Shown here: positions 1-5,524 of the stretch, one piece after another
Layout of the letters: each line of letters opens with the position of its first letter
Position numbering within the stretch: the first letter of the stretch is position 1
DNA from: Candidatus Dadabacteria bacterium
GTDB lineage: Bacteria > J088
Direction: 5' to 3'
Assembly (NCBI GenBank): GCA_003695505.1
Contig: RFIY01000289.1
Location: forward strand, 1-5,524
DNA length: 5,524 nucleotides
Made by a program: the position numbers and the translations under genes
The notes under the pieces: model-generated
Database searches by the model: none
The model's input: only the letters and a program-made list of their open reading frames with translations
Told to the model about the DNA's origin: nothing

Positions 1-434
1 ACCTGTTCGTGATGGCGCGCACCGACGACATCATCAATGTTGCCGGGCACAGGTTCTCGACAGGTGGTTTCGAGGAAATCATCGCCAATCACCCCGATGT
101 CGCCGAATGCGCCGTCATCGGGGTACGTGACGCGGTCAAGGGGCAGATCCCCGTCGCATTCGTCGTCCTGAATGCCGGGGTTGCGCGCGACGAAGCTACC
201 GTGGCGTCCGAAGTCGCCGGGCTGGTCCGCGAGTCGTTCGGGGCCGTCGCGTCGCTGCGTACGGTACTGGTCGTGCAGCGGCTGCCAAAAACGCGTTCGG
301 GCAAAGTGTTGCGCGGCACGATGAGGCGCATCGCGGATCAGGATGCCTGGACGATGCCGGCGACGATCGACGATCCGGCGATTCTCTCAGAAATCGAAAC
401 CGCGTTGCAGCGAGCGGGCATCGGCAACGGATGA
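1..434 (+). CDS. prpE: Propionyl-CoA synthetase-like acyl-CoA synthetase, C-terminal end (5' truncated by window)
   Basis: C-terminal lid domain of an ANL-superfamily acyl-CoA synthetase, which activates a short-chain acid (probably propionate) to its CoA thioester through an acyl-adenylate in the cytoplasm. The first complete codon is at position 3; the start and the AMP-binding N-domain lie outside the window. Visible motifs are RTDDIINVAGHR, the A8 hinge region, followed by 'STG..EE', then HPDVAECAVIGV, and the C-terminal PKTRSGK with the catalytic lysine at bases 303-305. In this family that lysine is the known target of regulatory acetylation. The 'GHR.STG' wording and the late TIDDP motif resemble PrpE more than Acs, so propionyl-CoA synthetase is preferred; another acetyl- or acyl-CoA synthetase of the same clade remains possible because the substrate pocket is not visible. 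The stop is TGA at 432-434, with no obvious hairpin terminator before the next gene 52 bases downstream. Confidence 0.85.
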   Translation, partial: LFVMARTDDIINVAGHRFSTGGFEEIIANHPDVAECAVIGVRDAVKGQIPVAFVVLNAGVARDEATVASEVAGLVRESFGAVASLRTVLVVQRLPKTRSGKVLRGTMRRIADQDAWTMPATIDDPAILSEIETALQRAGIGNG

Positions 435-486
435 ACCAGCGATCGCGTGCTGCTAGAGTATCCGCAGGCGAAGAAAGGCAGGCGGC

Positions 487-1446
487 GTGAAACGATTCTA
501 CGAACTGGAACTGATTCTGTATCTGGTGCTGCTGATGGCGGTGGCGCTGGGTATTTACGGCCTCGGACTCGCACCGGACATCTGGTTTCAGGCCCGGCAG
601 GATCCGACCTATATTATTTTTACGATCATGGCGATGTTCGTGGCCGGCAGCCTCTGGGTGATCGGAGAAATGATTCGCCTGCTCGGTCAGCATGGCGCAG
701 TGTCGCGTATCGTTCCTCATCTGAAAGACGTGATGTCGTTGCAGCTTGGTCCGAAGGAGCAGAAGACGCTGTTCGGGCAGATTCTGATTGGGTTGCAGAC
801 GGCCCACCAGATCAATCCGCTGCACGACATCGATTATCGGACCGAGATCGCCGAAGTCTGTAGTTCCGTCGATGCGCGGCACGCGAACATCCGCTTCATT
901 GCTCGTGTCATGCAGTTTCTCGGGGTGCTCGGTACGATGCTCGGCCTGATCATCGCACTCGGGGTCTTGTATCGCGACCTTTCGGCGGCGCAGGCTGATC
1001 TGCAGAATCAGATCGTCGCCGCAATCAAAAACAGTATGAGCGGTATGTACGCGGCCTACGCGACGTCGGTCGCCGGCCTGTTTTTCGGGTCGATCGTGCT
1101 GACTTATGGGACGACGTTGCTGGCCAATGCGCTCGAGCGCTTCGAACTTCGCGTGTCATCGATCTGCCGCCGTATCGTGGCGCCGCAACTGGCGGCCGCC
1201 GCGCCGGGCGAGGCGGCCGCTGGCGGCGCCGAGCTGGCGACGCGGCAACTGCAACAACTGCTGGAACTTTACCGTGCGCTGCACGACGGCACGACGAAGC
1301 AGCTCCAGGTCGCCGATGCGCAGCTCAGACAGCAGCAGGAACTGAACGCGCGTAGCGCCGCGATCGCAGCGCAGCTCGAACGGGTGGCCGAAACGCTTCA
1401 GCCGCTGGCGACTGCGGCAGGACGCCTGACCGGCAACGCGAAGTAA
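487..1446 (+). CDS. MotA/TolQ/ExbB-family proton-channel-like membrane protein with helical C-terminal tail
   Basis: 319-residue inner-membrane protein. Four hydrophobic helices are visible, at about residues 8-28, 42-62, 141-163 and 187-212. A roughly 80-residue loop, presumed cytoplasmic, separates helices 2 and 3, which is the MotA-type topology. Helix 3 contains FLGVLGTMLG, matching the family signature 'GL.GT..G', and helix 4 contains AYATSVAGL. T150 and T193 align with the paired channel threonines of ExbB (T148/T181) and TolQ. The proline usually found just before the 'GLLGT' motif is absent. An Ala/Gly-rich linker (about 235-250) leads to a Gln-rich, probably helical or coiled-coil tail (about 249-305). 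The start is GTG at 487, with GAAAGG at 473-478 as ribosome binding site; the next Met (residue 17) would cut helix 1. A weak extended -10-like string (TGC-TAGAGT, 451-459) lies upstream, without a clear -35. The protein is probably the pentameric stator-like subunit working with the next gene; the process it drives is unknown. Family assignment is firm, subfamily is not. Confidence 0.8.
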   Translation: MKRFYELELILYLVLLMAVALGIYGLGLAPDIWFQARQDPTYIIFTIMAMFVAGSLWVIGEMIRLLGQHGAVSRIVPHLKDVMSLQLGPKEQKTLFGQILIGLQTAHQINPLHDIDYRTEIAEVCSSVDARHANIRFIARVMQFLGVLGTMLGLIIALGVLYRDLSAAQADLQNQIVAAIKNSMSGMYAAYATSVAGLFFGSIVLTYGTTLLANALERFELRVSSICRRIVAPQLAAAAPGEAAAGGAELATRQLQQLLELYRALHDGTTKQLQVADAQLRQQQELNARSAAIAAQLERVAETLQPLATAAGRLTGNAK

Positions 1447-2153
1447 TGGTTTCCCGTCGCAGGGCCGAAACAGACGAGAGTGAACTCTGGTCGGCGGTCT
1501 CCGACCTGTTCGGCGCCATTTCCCTGATTTTTCTGGTGCTGTTCCTGCTGGCAGCCGCCCTTGTCGGCGATCCCGACACGAGCAACGTCAAGGCGGAAAT
1601 CACGAAACTGAAGCGCCAGAATATCGTCCTGCTCGACGAGGTCGAGCGCCTGCAGAAAGAGCTCGATCGGCGCCGTTCCGAGACGAAGACCCATTCGAAC
1701 GAAGGCGTCATCGCGCTGTCGTCGATCGACTGGGCGATCATCCTGTCAACAAAGCTCGCCGATCCAGATACTGTACGCTACGAACTACAGGTCATTGATC
1801 CGGCCGGCGGTCAGATTACGCCGACAAAGGATCGCAGCGACCTGCTGAGCAATCGCGGCGCAAGCTGGGCATCTGCCGGGGCCGAGCAGATCATTGCGCA
1901 CGATCGCCCCCGCGACCGGCCGCGCTCGGCATCGGCCGGAGACTACACGGTTCGACTGACCTGGCAGAAGGGCAACGGACGCACGGATACGGTAACGATT
2001 CGGCTGGTGACGTTGACGGATGAAGGAAGGCTCAAGACGGTCCACCAGCGGCAGATGACATTTTCACGCGCGCAACCGCTTGAGCAGACCATCGATGTCT
2101 TTGCATTCAAGGTTGATAACAAGGGCCGTGTCCGTGAGGCCTTCGACCTGTGA
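1446..2153 (+). CDS. MotB/TolR/ExbD-like single-pass partner with unassigned periplasmic domain
   Basis: 235-residue protein whose start overlaps the upstream stop by one base (TAATG), implying translational coupling and a fixed stoichiometry. A short N-terminus (1-20) ends in SAVSD, followed by one hydrophobic helix (21-41, LFGAISLIFLVLFLL and onward). D20 sits where MotB D32, ExbD D25 and TolR D23 sit, so it is the likely ion-binding residue. Next comes a charged, heptad-like stretch (about 46-80) that could form a coiled coil. Residues about 88-235 form a soluble, presumably periplasmic domain with alternating hydrophobic strands (GDYTVRLTWQ, DTVTIRLVTL, QTIDVFAFKV), suggesting a beta-sandwich-like fold. 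I see neither the OmpA/MotB peptidoglycan-binding motif nor a convincing ExbD/TolR domain. The role as partner of the upstream channel protein is inferred from gene order, the TM plus Asp pattern and the coupling. The sequence does not show what the C-terminal domain binds. Confidence 0.72.
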   Translation: MVSRRRAETDESELWSAVSDLFGAISLIFLVLFLLAAALVGDPDTSNVKAEITKLKRQNIVLLDEVERLQKELDRRRSETKTHSNEGVIALSSIDWAIILSTKLADPDTVRYELQVIDPAGGQITPTKDRSDLLSNRGASWASAGAEQIIAHDRPRDRPRSASAGDYTVRLTWQKGNGRTDTVTIRLVTLTDEGRLKTVHQRQMTFSRAQPLEQTIDVFAFKVDNKGRVREAFDL

Positions 2154-2187
2154 ACAGGGTCTGGTAGCCCGCCGTTTTCGCTTTGCG

Positions 2188-2196
2188 TGGTATCCT
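2188..2196 (+). promoter_or_regulatory. Candidate extended -10 promoter element ahead of mnmA
   Basis: In the 77-base gap between the membrane pair and mnmA, the string TGG-TATCCT fits an extended -10 (TGn followed by a 4/6 match to TATAAT). The surrounding DNA (2172-2205) is noticeably richer in A/T than the flanking genes. An alternative -10 (TAATAT, 2198-2203) lies just downstream. No good -35 is seen, which extended -10 promoters can tolerate. If real, transcription would begin near 2203 and give a leader of about 40 bases for the mnmA-mtaB-rnc-era run. This rests on inspection only. Confidence 0.33.
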
Positions 2197-2235
2197 GTAA
2201 TATTGTCGCAGTCCCGGGAAAAACAGTCTGATGCC

Positions 2236-2242
2236 AAAGGAA
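2236..2242 (+). promoter_or_regulatory. Ribosome binding site deciding the mnmA start
   Basis: AAAGGAA lies 3-5 bases before the ATG at 2246. An earlier in-frame ATG at 2231 has only a poor purine stretch upstream (GGGAAAAA, 2216-2223) and would place this Shine-Dalgarno-like sequence inside the coding region. The 2246 start gives MRVAVAMSGG, the normal MnmA N-terminus, so it is preferred; the earlier start would add only five residues (MPKEK). Confidence 0.5.
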
Positions 2243-2245
2243 AAA

Positions 2246-3316
2246 ATGCGAGTAGCGGTCGCGATGAGCGGCGGTGTGGACAGTTCTGTCGCCGCATTGC
2301 TGTTGCATGAGCAGGGCGTCGAGGTCGTGGGCATGAGCATGCACCTCTACAACCTCGATCTGCCGGATACGGCGAAATTCGATACCTGCTGCAGTCTTGA
2401 AGATCTCGACCAGGCAAGGCGGGTCGCCGAGGACGTCGGTTTTCCGCACTATGTGGTCGATTACACGGTCGGCTTCGAGGAGGCGGTCGTTCGCCCCTTC
2501 ATCGAGGCCTACGCAAGCGGGCTGACGCCGAATCCCTGTGTCTGGTGCAATGATCGCGTCAAGTTCCAGCCGTTGCTCGAACACGCGCAAAAACTTGGTT
2601 GCACACATCTGGCCACGGGCCACTATGCACGCATCGTCGAACACGCCGGTCGGCTTGAACTGCGTCGGCCAGCCGATCGCCAGAAGGATCAGACTTATTT
2701 CCTGTTCAGTCTGGACGAATCCCAGCTCGCACAGACGCTGTTTCCCCTCGGCGATCTGACCAAGGCGCAGGTGCGGGAGCGGGCGAAGGCGGCGGGGCTG
2801 GTGACCGCGGGCAAGCCGGAGTCTCAGGATATCTGTTTTATTCCCGATGGGGACATCGTGAACTTTCTCGAAGCGGAGATCGAAACGACGACGCCCGGGC
2901 GGATCATCCGCCGCGATGGCGAGGTTCTTGGCGAGCACGAGGGGATTCATCGCTATACGATCGGGCAGCGCCGCGGTCTCGGCGTCAGTTACGCAGAACC
3001 GCTGTACGTCAGCGAGCTTCGACCGGACAGCGGCGATGTCGTCGTATCGACCCGGGACGAGCTCGGGCGCGATGGTGCGCGCGTCGGCGACGTGCGCTGG
3101 GTCAACGGACGGCCGGACGGACCAGTGTCCTGTGCCGTCCAGGTGCGTTATCGTAGTCGGCCCGTGCCGGCGACGGTTGAACCGGTTGGCGAACGTGCGA
3201 TGGTCTGGTTCGAAGACGGCCTAACCGAGGTCGTCTCTCCGGGGCAGGCCTGCGTGTTTTATGACGGCGACCGGGTGCTTGGTGGTGGCTGGATCGAAGC
3301 GGGGCTGGACCGATGA
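2246..3316 (+). CDS. mnmA: tRNA-specific 2-thiouridylase MnmA
   Basis: Cytoplasmic enzyme that adenylates and thiolates U34 in the anticodon wobble position of tRNA-Lys, -Glu and -Gln, giving the s2 part of (c)mnm5s2U, with sulfur supplied by a persulfide relay. From the ATG at 2246 it is 356 residues, a normal family length. Motifs, numbered from that start: PP-loop SGGVDSS (8-14), CCS followed by an LEDLDQAR helix (48-58), TPNPCVWCN with the catalytic Cys101, TGHYAR (124-129), and PESQDICF with the second catalytic Cys197. The C-terminal third (YTIGQRRGLG onward) is the usual beta-barrel pair that holds the tRNA. The form 'TPNPC..C', with an extra Cys98, differs from the 'TPNPDI.C' of E. 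coli but is found elsewhere in the family. An alternative start at 2231 would add five residues. The gene overlaps mtaB by four bases (ATGA), so the two are very likely co-translated. Confidence 0.96.
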   Translation: MRVAVAMSGGVDSSVAALLLHEQGVEVVGMSMHLYNLDLPDTAKFDTCCSLEDLDQARRVAEDVGFPHYVVDYTVGFEEAVVRPFIEAYASGLTPNPCVWCNDRVKFQPLLEHAQKLGCTHLATGHYARIVEHAGRLELRRPADRQKDQTYFLFSLDESQLAQTLFPLGDLTKAQVRERAKAAGLVTAGKPESQDICFIPDGDIVNFLEAEIETTTPGRIIRRDGEVLGEHEGIHRYTIGQRRGLGVSYAEPLYVSELRPDSGDVVVSTRDELGRDGARVGDVRWVNGRPDGPVSCAVQVRYRSRPVPATVEPVGERAMVWFEDGLTEVVSPGQACVFYDGDRVLGGGWIEAGLDR

Positions 3317-4611
3317 AGCAACGCGTCGCCTTTTTGACGCTCGGATGCCGGGCGAACCAGTTCGATACCGCGTCGATCAGCGATGCGGTCGAGCACGATA
3401 CCGAGCTGGTCGATTTCGAGGATGAGGCGGACGTCTATGTCATCAATACCTGTACGGTGACGCACCGCGCCGATGCGAACGCCCGCAATCTGATCCGCAA
3501 GGCGCGTCGGCGCAATCCCGATGCAAAGGTCATCGTGACGGGGTGTATGGCCCAGACGCAGCCGGACGCCGTGGCCGCGATCGATGGCGTTGATCTCGTC
3601 GTCGGCAACAGTCACAAGGACCGCCTGCCCGAACTGCTCGTCGATCCAGAGCGAATCACCCATGCGCCCCGTATTGCAGTCAAAAAACTCGGCTTCAAAA
3701 GGCAGATCCCGGATTTGCCGAAAATTTCGCGCATGCAGGACAAGACACGGGCATTCGTCAAGATCCAGGATGGCTGCGATTACTCCTGCACGTTCTGCAT
3801 CATCACGATTGCACGCGGCGCAAATGCGTCCCTGTCCGTGGATGACCTCGTCGATCAGGTGAGGCGACTCGGGGACGCCGGATTCCACGAGGTCGTACTG
3901 ACCGGCGTGCAGATTGGTCGTTACGGGCACGACCTGGAACCGCGAACGACGCTCGTCGATGCCTTGAGACGCCTGCTCGACGAGACGGATATGCCGCGAA
4001 TCCGCCTGTCGTCGATCGACCCGCGCGAGGTTGGTGATGACCTGATTGCGCTGATGGCGGACAATCCCCGAATCTGTCCGCATCTGCACATCCCGATCCA
4101 GAGCGGCGATGATGCGATTCTGCTGCTGATGAAACGCAACCATGATCGGGCCTTCATGCGCGACCTGTTCGGACGGATCCGCGACCAGATTCCAGACGTG
4201 ATGATCGGCTCGGATGTGATCGTTGGCTTCCCCGGCGAAGGTCCGAGCGAATTCGACATGACGATCGATTTCGTTGAACAGTGGATCGATCATGTCCATG
4301 TCTTTTCGTACAGTGACCGCCCCGGGACGGTGGCGTCGGGTATGGACGACAAGGTCCCGCCGGAGGTGATCGCGCGGCGGTCGCAAGTGTTGCGCGACAT
4401 CGGGCAGCGAAAACGAATGGCCTTCGGCCAGCGGCTGGTCGGACGCGTCGAGCAGGTTCTGACCGAGTCGCGCCCGACCGACGACGGATTGCTTGCCTAT
4501 ACGGTGCATTACATGCCGGTGACCGTGCGCGGGGACGTCGAACCGAATCGTCTGGTCGATGTATCGATTGACATCGAAGGAGAACAGCTTGTCGGCGCCA
4601 TCGCCAGATAG
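3313..4611 (+). CDS. mtaB: tRNA (t6A37) methylthiotransferase, MtaB type
   Basis: 432-residue radical-SAM enzyme that, in this family, inserts a methylthio group at C2 of t6A37 in ANN-decoding tRNAs. The N-terminal UPF0004 domain carries the three cysteines of the auxiliary Fe-S cluster: C12 (LGCRAN), C47 (NTCTVT) and C78 (TGCMAQ). The radical-SAM domain has C155-xxx-C159-xx-C162 (CDYSCTFC), then LTGVQIGRYG, RLSSIDPREV, HLHIPIQSGDD and IVGFPGE. Residues about 372-432 match a TRAM RNA-binding domain. 'GCRANQFD' and 'NTCTVTHRAD' favour MtaB over MiaB ('GCQMN') and RimO. The segment after the cluster reads CIITIARGANAS, whereas family members usually have CIIP-ARG-R-RS, so it looks like a divergent branch. 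The start ATG overlaps the mnmA stop (ATGA), with little independent ribosome binding site. E. coli lacks this gene. Confidence 0.92.
   Translation: MKQRVAFLTLGCRANQFDTASISDAVEHDTELVDFEDEADVYVINTCTVTHRADANARNLIRKARRRNPDAKVIVTGCMAQTQPDAVAAIDGVDLVVGNSHKDRLPELLVDPERITHAPRIAVKKLGFKRQIPDLPKISRMQDKTRAFVKIQDGCDYSCTFCIITIARGANASLSVDDLVDQVRRLGDAGFHEVVLTGVQIGRYGHDLEPRTTLVDALRRLLDETDMPRIRLSSIDPREVGDDLIALMADNPRICPHLHIPIQSGDDAILLLMKRNHDRAFMRDLFGRIRDQIPDVMIGSDVIVGFPGEGPSEFDMTIDFVEQWIDHVHVFSYSDRPGTVASGMDDKVPPEVIARRSQVLRDIGQRKRMAFGQRLVGRVEQVLTESRPTDDGLLAYTVHYMPVTVRGDVEPNRLVDVSIDIEGEQLVGAIAR
4577..4582 (+). promoter_or_regulatory. Strong ribosome binding site for rnc, supporting a TTG start
   Basis: AAGGAG lies within the 3' end of mtaB, six bases before the TTG at 4589, an ideal spacing. 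The in-frame ATG at 4559 lies upstream of this site and has no comparable Shine-Dalgarno sequence. The position argues that translation of RNase III begins at the rare TTG codon. Confidence 0.65.
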
Positions 4612-5299
4612 CGATCCGATCGAGGCGCTGGCGGCTCGCTTTGGCGTCACACCAATCGACGCCGAGCTGTGGTGGCAGGCGCTGACGCACCCCAGTTACG
4701 CGAACGAGGTGCCTGGCAGCAAGCACTATGAGCGACTGGAATTCCTCGGCGATGCAATTCTTGGCGCGTTGGTGGCCGACGAGTTGTACCGGCGCCGGCC
4801 CGACGCACCGCCCGGCGAACTGACGTTTTTGCGCAGCGTGCTGATCCGGCGTGAGACGCTGGCAGACTGGGCCGAGGGCGTTGGACTGCGCGACCTGGTA
4901 CGCGTCGGACGTAGTGCGCGGGGATTCGATGCCGTCGGCTGGCGAACGGTGCTGGCCGATGTGTTCGAGGCATTGCTCGGCGTCATCTGGCTCGAACACG
5001 GACTCGAACCGGTGCAGGCATTCGTCCGCAAGACCGTGGTCGATCGCATTCCGTCGTACGCCGATGCCCGTCGAGAACTCGAACCGAAGAACGTCCTGCA
5101 GGAGAGGCTTGCCAGCGACGGCAGTGAGGTCGCTTATCGGGTCGTTCACCAGGATGAACACGGCGTGACCGTTACCGTGAGCTGGCCGGGCGGCGAGGCC
5201 AGCGCGACCGCCCGCAGCAAGCGCGAAGCTGCGGTCGAGGCTGCTCGCCGTGCGCTCGACGCCATTGATGCGGAATCTGGGGCAGGTGCGCATGCGTAG
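4589..5299 (+). CDS. rnc: Ribonuclease III
   Basis: Double-strand-specific endoribonuclease that processes pre-rRNA and structured mRNAs as a cytoplasmic homodimer. From the TTG at 4589 it is 236 residues (E. coli has 226). The catalytic domain has the family signature [12 protein letters not shown]48 and D55, together with D124 and E127 in LADVFEAL, match the metal ligands E38, D45, D114 and E117 of the E. coli enzyme with a constant offset of ten. The double-stranded RNA-binding domain runs from about 164 ([11 protein letters not shown]) to the lysine/arginine-bearing end helix ([14 protein letters not shown], about 210-223). All catalytic residues are present, so it should be active. The start was chosen for its AAGGAG site; the upstream ATG at 4559 would add ten residues and lengthen the overlap with mtaB from 23 to 53 bases. 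It overlaps era by eight bases, the classic rnc-era pairing, here preceded by mtaB rather than lepB. Confidence 0.95.
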   Translation: MSAPSPDSDPIEALAARFGVTPIDAELWWQALTHPSYANEVPGSKHYERLEFLGDAILGALVADELYRRRPDAPPGELTFLRSVLIRRETLADWAEGVGLRDLVRVGRSARGFDAVGWRTVLADVFEALLGVIWLEHGLEPVQAFVRKTVVDRIPSYADARRELEPKNVLQERLASDGSEVAYRVVHQDEHGVTVTVSWPGGEASATARSKREAAVEAARRALDAIDAESGAGAHA

Positions 5300-5524
5300 C
5301 GGTTTTTGCGCCATTGTCGGTCGTCCGAATGTCGGCAAGAGTACGCTGACGAACCGCATCGTCGGTCTCGATATCGCCGCTGTCAGTGCACGACCGCAGA
5401 CAACGTGGCATCAGATTCGCGGTATCTATACGGACGATGCGCGCGGGCAGGTCATTTTCGTTGATACGCCGGGCGTCCATGCCGCGCTCGATACGCTGAA
5501 TCAGGCGCTCGTCGCCAACGCCGC
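5292..5524 (+). CDS. era: GTPase Era, N-terminal part (3' truncated by window)
   Basis: Ras-like GTPase that binds the 3' end of 16S rRNA and helps 30S maturation. The first 77 codons are visible. G1 (P-loop) is GRPNVGKS at residues 10-17, the G2 region is [10 protein letters not shown] (33-42) with the QTT typical of Era, and G3 is DTPG at 58-61. The G4 motif and the C-terminal KH domain lie beyond the right edge. The Era assignment over other TrmE-Era-EngA-like GTPases (Der has a similar P-loop) rests on the QTT motif and on the position directly after rnc. In most Era proteins QTT is followed by Arg; here it is Trp. The ATG at 5292 lies inside the last codons of rnc and has a modest AGG ribosome binding site at 5284-5286; an in-frame GTG at 5286 is an alternative. 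Translation is probably coupled to rnc. Confidence 0.93.
   Translation, partial: MRSGFCAIVGRPNVGKSTLTNRIVGLDIAAVSARPQTTWHQIRGIYTDDARGQVIFVDTPGVHAALDTLNQALVANA

Noticed and set aside
447-863. Open frame on the + strand in another reading frame at the start of the MotA-like gene.
   Set aside because: Composition is Arg/Ser/Asp-rich with no motif. The overlapping frame has clear membrane helices and family signatures.
1192-1220. Two GCGGCCGC strings 21 bases apart (1192-1199 and 1213-1220).
   Set aside because: They encode the Ala-rich linker of the MotA-like protein; low-complexity codon use explains them without a regulatory or mobile role.
440-1367. Two GCGATCGC octamers (440-447 and 1360-1367), resembling the cyanobacterial HIP1 repeat.
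   Set aside because: Only two copies noticed, in a region generally rich in GATCG words. The gene content is not cyanobacterial, so compositional chance is enough.
487-2153. Zorya anti-phage defence system (zorA/zorB).
   Set aside because: The channel pair is similar in layout, but the tail is short, the B subunit lacks an OmpA-like domain, and no zorC/D/E-like gene follows; housekeeping genes do.
487-2153. Flagellar MotAB or Tol-Pal TolQR.
   Set aside because: No flagellar or tolA/tolB/pal genes nearby, no peptidoglycan-binding motif in the B subunit, and the A subunit lacks the usual proline in helix 3.
1943-2950. Open frame on the - strand (335 codons) opposite the end of the MotB-like gene and mnmA.
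   Set aside because: It runs across the intergenic gap and two supported genes, and shows no domain.
1716-4020. Identical 15-base string CTGTCGTCGATCGAC at 1716-1730 and 4006-4020.
   Set aside because: Both copies lie in coding sequence encoding LSSID in frame, so shared codon usage explains the match; no repeat structure surrounds them.
3259-4650. Long open frame on the - strand (463 codons) opposite mtaB.
   Set aside because: The opposite strand encodes a full-length enzyme with all its motifs. The antisense translation is rich in His, Arg and Asp without any recognisable domain, as expected for a shadow in GC-rich DNA.
4154-5359. Long open frame on the - strand (401 codons) opposite the mtaB end, rnc and the era start.
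   Set aside because: It covers three well-supported + strand genes and has low-complexity Arg/Ala/Pro composition with no motif.
1-5524. Search for CRISPR arrays, tRNA or rRNA genes, insertion-sequence ends and attachment sites.
   Set aside because: No spaced direct repeats, cloverleaf sequence, rRNA motif, transposase or terminal inverted repeat was seen; nearly all bases are coding.

Overview
This is a GC-rich, densely packed bacterial segment with every gene on the + strand and almost no non-coding DNA. The gene set fits a Gram-negative, Proteobacteria-like organism: a PrpE-type acyl-CoA synthetase, a MotA/TolQ-type plus MotB/TolR-type inner-membrane pair, MnmA, a MtaB-type methylthiotransferase, RNase III and Era. 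The presence of MtaB, which E. coli lacks, and the 'TPNPC..C' form of the MnmA motif argue against a close relative of E. coli. I cannot name the lineage from the sequence alone.

Layout. Positions 1-434 hold the C-terminal end of an acyl-CoA synthetase, probably propionyl-CoA synthetase. After a 52-base gap, 487-2153 holds two translationally coupled genes (stop and start share one base, TAATG). The first encodes a four-helix MotA/TolQ/ExbB-family protein that keeps the two conserved channel threonines. The second encodes a single-helix partner with the conserved aspartate (D20) just before its membrane segment, but with no recognisable OmpA-like peptidoglycan-binding domain. After a 77-base gap with a plausible extended -10 promoter, 2246 to the right edge is a run of overlapping RNA-metabolism genes: mnmA, mtaB, rnc and era (era is cut off by the window end).

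How the genes work together. MnmA (2-thiolation of U34) and MtaB (2-methylthio group on t6A37) both add sulfur to the tRNA anticodon loop. RNase III and Era act in rRNA and mRNA processing and in ribosome assembly. The overlaps between all four genes suggest one transcription unit. The membrane pair is the least expected part. It looks like a small ion-driven 5:2-type motor or force-transducing channel with an unassigned periplasmic domain, placed between a metabolic gene and a housekeeping operon, without the flagellar, Tol-Pal, TonB or Zorya partner genes visible in this window.
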